Source: Actinobacteria bacterium UBA5182 (GTDB lineage: Bacteria > Actinomycetota > UBA4738). Taken from it: a stretch of DNA of 6,229 nt. Shown here piece by piece: positions 5,650 through 6,229 of this stretch (positions are counted from its first letter, which is position 1; the number at the start of each line of letters is the position of its first letter). The notes beneath the pieces were generated by a model. It searched no databases. It was not told the origin of the DNA and saw only the letters and a program-made list of their open reading frames with translations. Position numbers and translations under genes: made by a program. The stretch is taken from positions 462 through 6,690 of the forward strand of contig DHWM01000135.1 of the NCBI GenBank assembly GCA_002413185.1, read 5' to 3'.

Positions 5650-6172
5650 CCTGGAGGGCAAACCCGGGGACCTGGGAACTCTCCAGGACATCGCCTCGGA
5701 CCAGGATCTCGGGCCGGCCGTAGCCGTCCTCTCCCAGGCGATACCGCTCGATCCGTTCCGCGTCGAGGCCCACGTACCAGTACTCGGGGACGCCGAACCG
5801 CTCGTACAGCTCGCGCTTGCGAACGAGCTCGAGCCGCCTGGTTGATGGCGACGACACCTCCACGACGACGTCGGGGGCCGATCGAACGAACTCCCGCTCC
5901 ACCTTCCCGGCGTGCTCGGCGCGGACGAACAGCACGTCCGGCTCCACCACGTCGACGTCGGACAAGAACACGTCCGTCGGCGCCGGGAAGGCCCGGCCGC
6001 CGTGCGCCTTGGCGTATTGGTATAGCTCGCCCGCCAACGTCATGACCACCTGCTGATGCCGGGTGGCCGGCGCGGCCGTCACCACGAGCTCCCCGTCGAT
6101 AATCTCGCGGCGCTTCCCATCATCTGGCATGACGTCGAGGTCGGCCGAGGTCCAACGGAGCGAGGTCGTCAT
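5615..6172 (-). CDS. Uma2 family protein (DUF820, PD-(D/E)xK nuclease fold)
   Basis: A 185-residue protein that matches the Uma2/DUF820 family along its whole length. Visible hallmarks are the N-terminal 'MPDDGKRREIIDGELVV' (15-31), H39 in 'TRHQQV', the 'VVEPDVLFV' strand (75-83) and 'APDVVVEVSSPST' (99-111) giving the D-ExS core, then K119 and 'ELYERFGVPEYWYV' (121-134). These fit a restriction-endonuclease-like active site (PD...ExK-type). Biological roles of Uma2 proteins are poorly understood; nuclease activity is predicted, not shown. AGGGA lies 6 nt before the ATG. It stands alone, with no methylase or toxin partner visible, and converges on the methyltransferase with a 35-bp overlap. 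Its promoter lies beyond the contig end, since only 40 bp of genuine sequence precede the start. Confidence 0.93.
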   Translation of the reverse strand: MTTSLRWTSADLDVMPDDGKRREIIDGELVVTAAPATRHQQVVMTLAGELYQYAKAHGGRAFPAPTDVFLSDVDVVEPDVLFVRAEHAGKVEREFVRSAPDVVVEVSSPSTRRLELVRKRELYERFGVPEYWYVGLDAERIERYRLGEDGYGRPEILVRGDVLESSQVPGFALQVTDVLGAPQED

Positions 6173-6212
6173 CTATCGTCCCTGCCCTCTCCGGTCCGGT
6201 CCACGCCCGGAT

Positions 6213-6229
6213 CTGTCTCTTATACACAT
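6213..6229 (+). other. Sequencing adapter remnant (Nextera/Tn5 mosaic end)
   Basis: The window ends in CTGTCTCTTATACACAT, identical to the first 17 of the 19 bases of the Tn5 mosaic-end used in transposase library kits. It abuts ordinary high-G+C sequence and is itself A+T-rich. It is almost certainly untrimmed adapter carried into the assembly and not part of the genome. Confidence 0.95.

Noticed and set aside
5615..6172. Uma2 gene as part of a restriction or toxin system
   Set aside because: No methylase, antitoxin or partner gene is adjacent; Uma2 proteins often occur singly, so no system can be claimed.
6213..6229. Tn5-like transposon end
   Set aside because: No transposase or insertion structure is nearby and the match stops at the contig end; library adapter explains it fully.

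Overview
The window is high in G+C (about two thirds or more by eye), with long spurious open frames on both strands, GTG starts and tightly overlapping genes. Together with an ECF sigma factor paired with a membrane protein carrying 'DVWAVG / WDG' repeats, this points to an uncultured Actinomycetota-like bacterium; the phylum is inferred from style, not from a marker gene. The last 17 bases match the Nextera/Tn5 mosaic-end adapter, so the window is probably one complete short metagenomic contig whose right end is library artefact.

Layout. Bases 1-1328 (minus strand) hold a two-gene signalling unit: a 164-residue ECF-type sigma factor and, overlapping it by 8 bp, a single-pass membrane protein whose outer part is a run of propeller-like repeats and which runs off the left edge. 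The sigma region has a short 68-bp gap upstream with a possible terminator/promoter. Bases 1397-2976 (minus strand) hold a two-gene operon: a 123-residue protein of unrecognised family and a 403-residue 12-helix MFS transporter joined by a GTGA stop/start overlap. A 111-bp divergent intergenic region follows, with a 12-bp palindrome and an 11-bp direct repeat. Bases 3088-5649 (plus strand) hold a three-gene operon: a second, unrelated MFS transporter (435 aa, metabolite:H+ symporter type), a lipoprotein that also has a C-terminal membrane helix (GTGA overlap again), and a family-3 O-methyltransferase 10 bp further on. Bases 5615-6172 (minus strand) hold a Uma2-family PD-(D/E)xK protein that converges on the methyltransferase and overlaps it by 35 bp.

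How they may work together. The sigma/repeat-protein pair looks like a surface-sensing regulator, with the repeat protein as the likely membrane-bound partner of the sigma factor. The divergent MFS operons share one control region and may be co-regulated. The transporter, lipoprotein and methyltransferase are likely co-transcribed, but no substrate can be read from the sequence. No RNA genes, CRISPR arrays, insertion sequences or phage genes were seen. No dramatic new system is evident; the sigma-linked repeat protein and the doubly anchored lipoprotein are the least ordinary parts.
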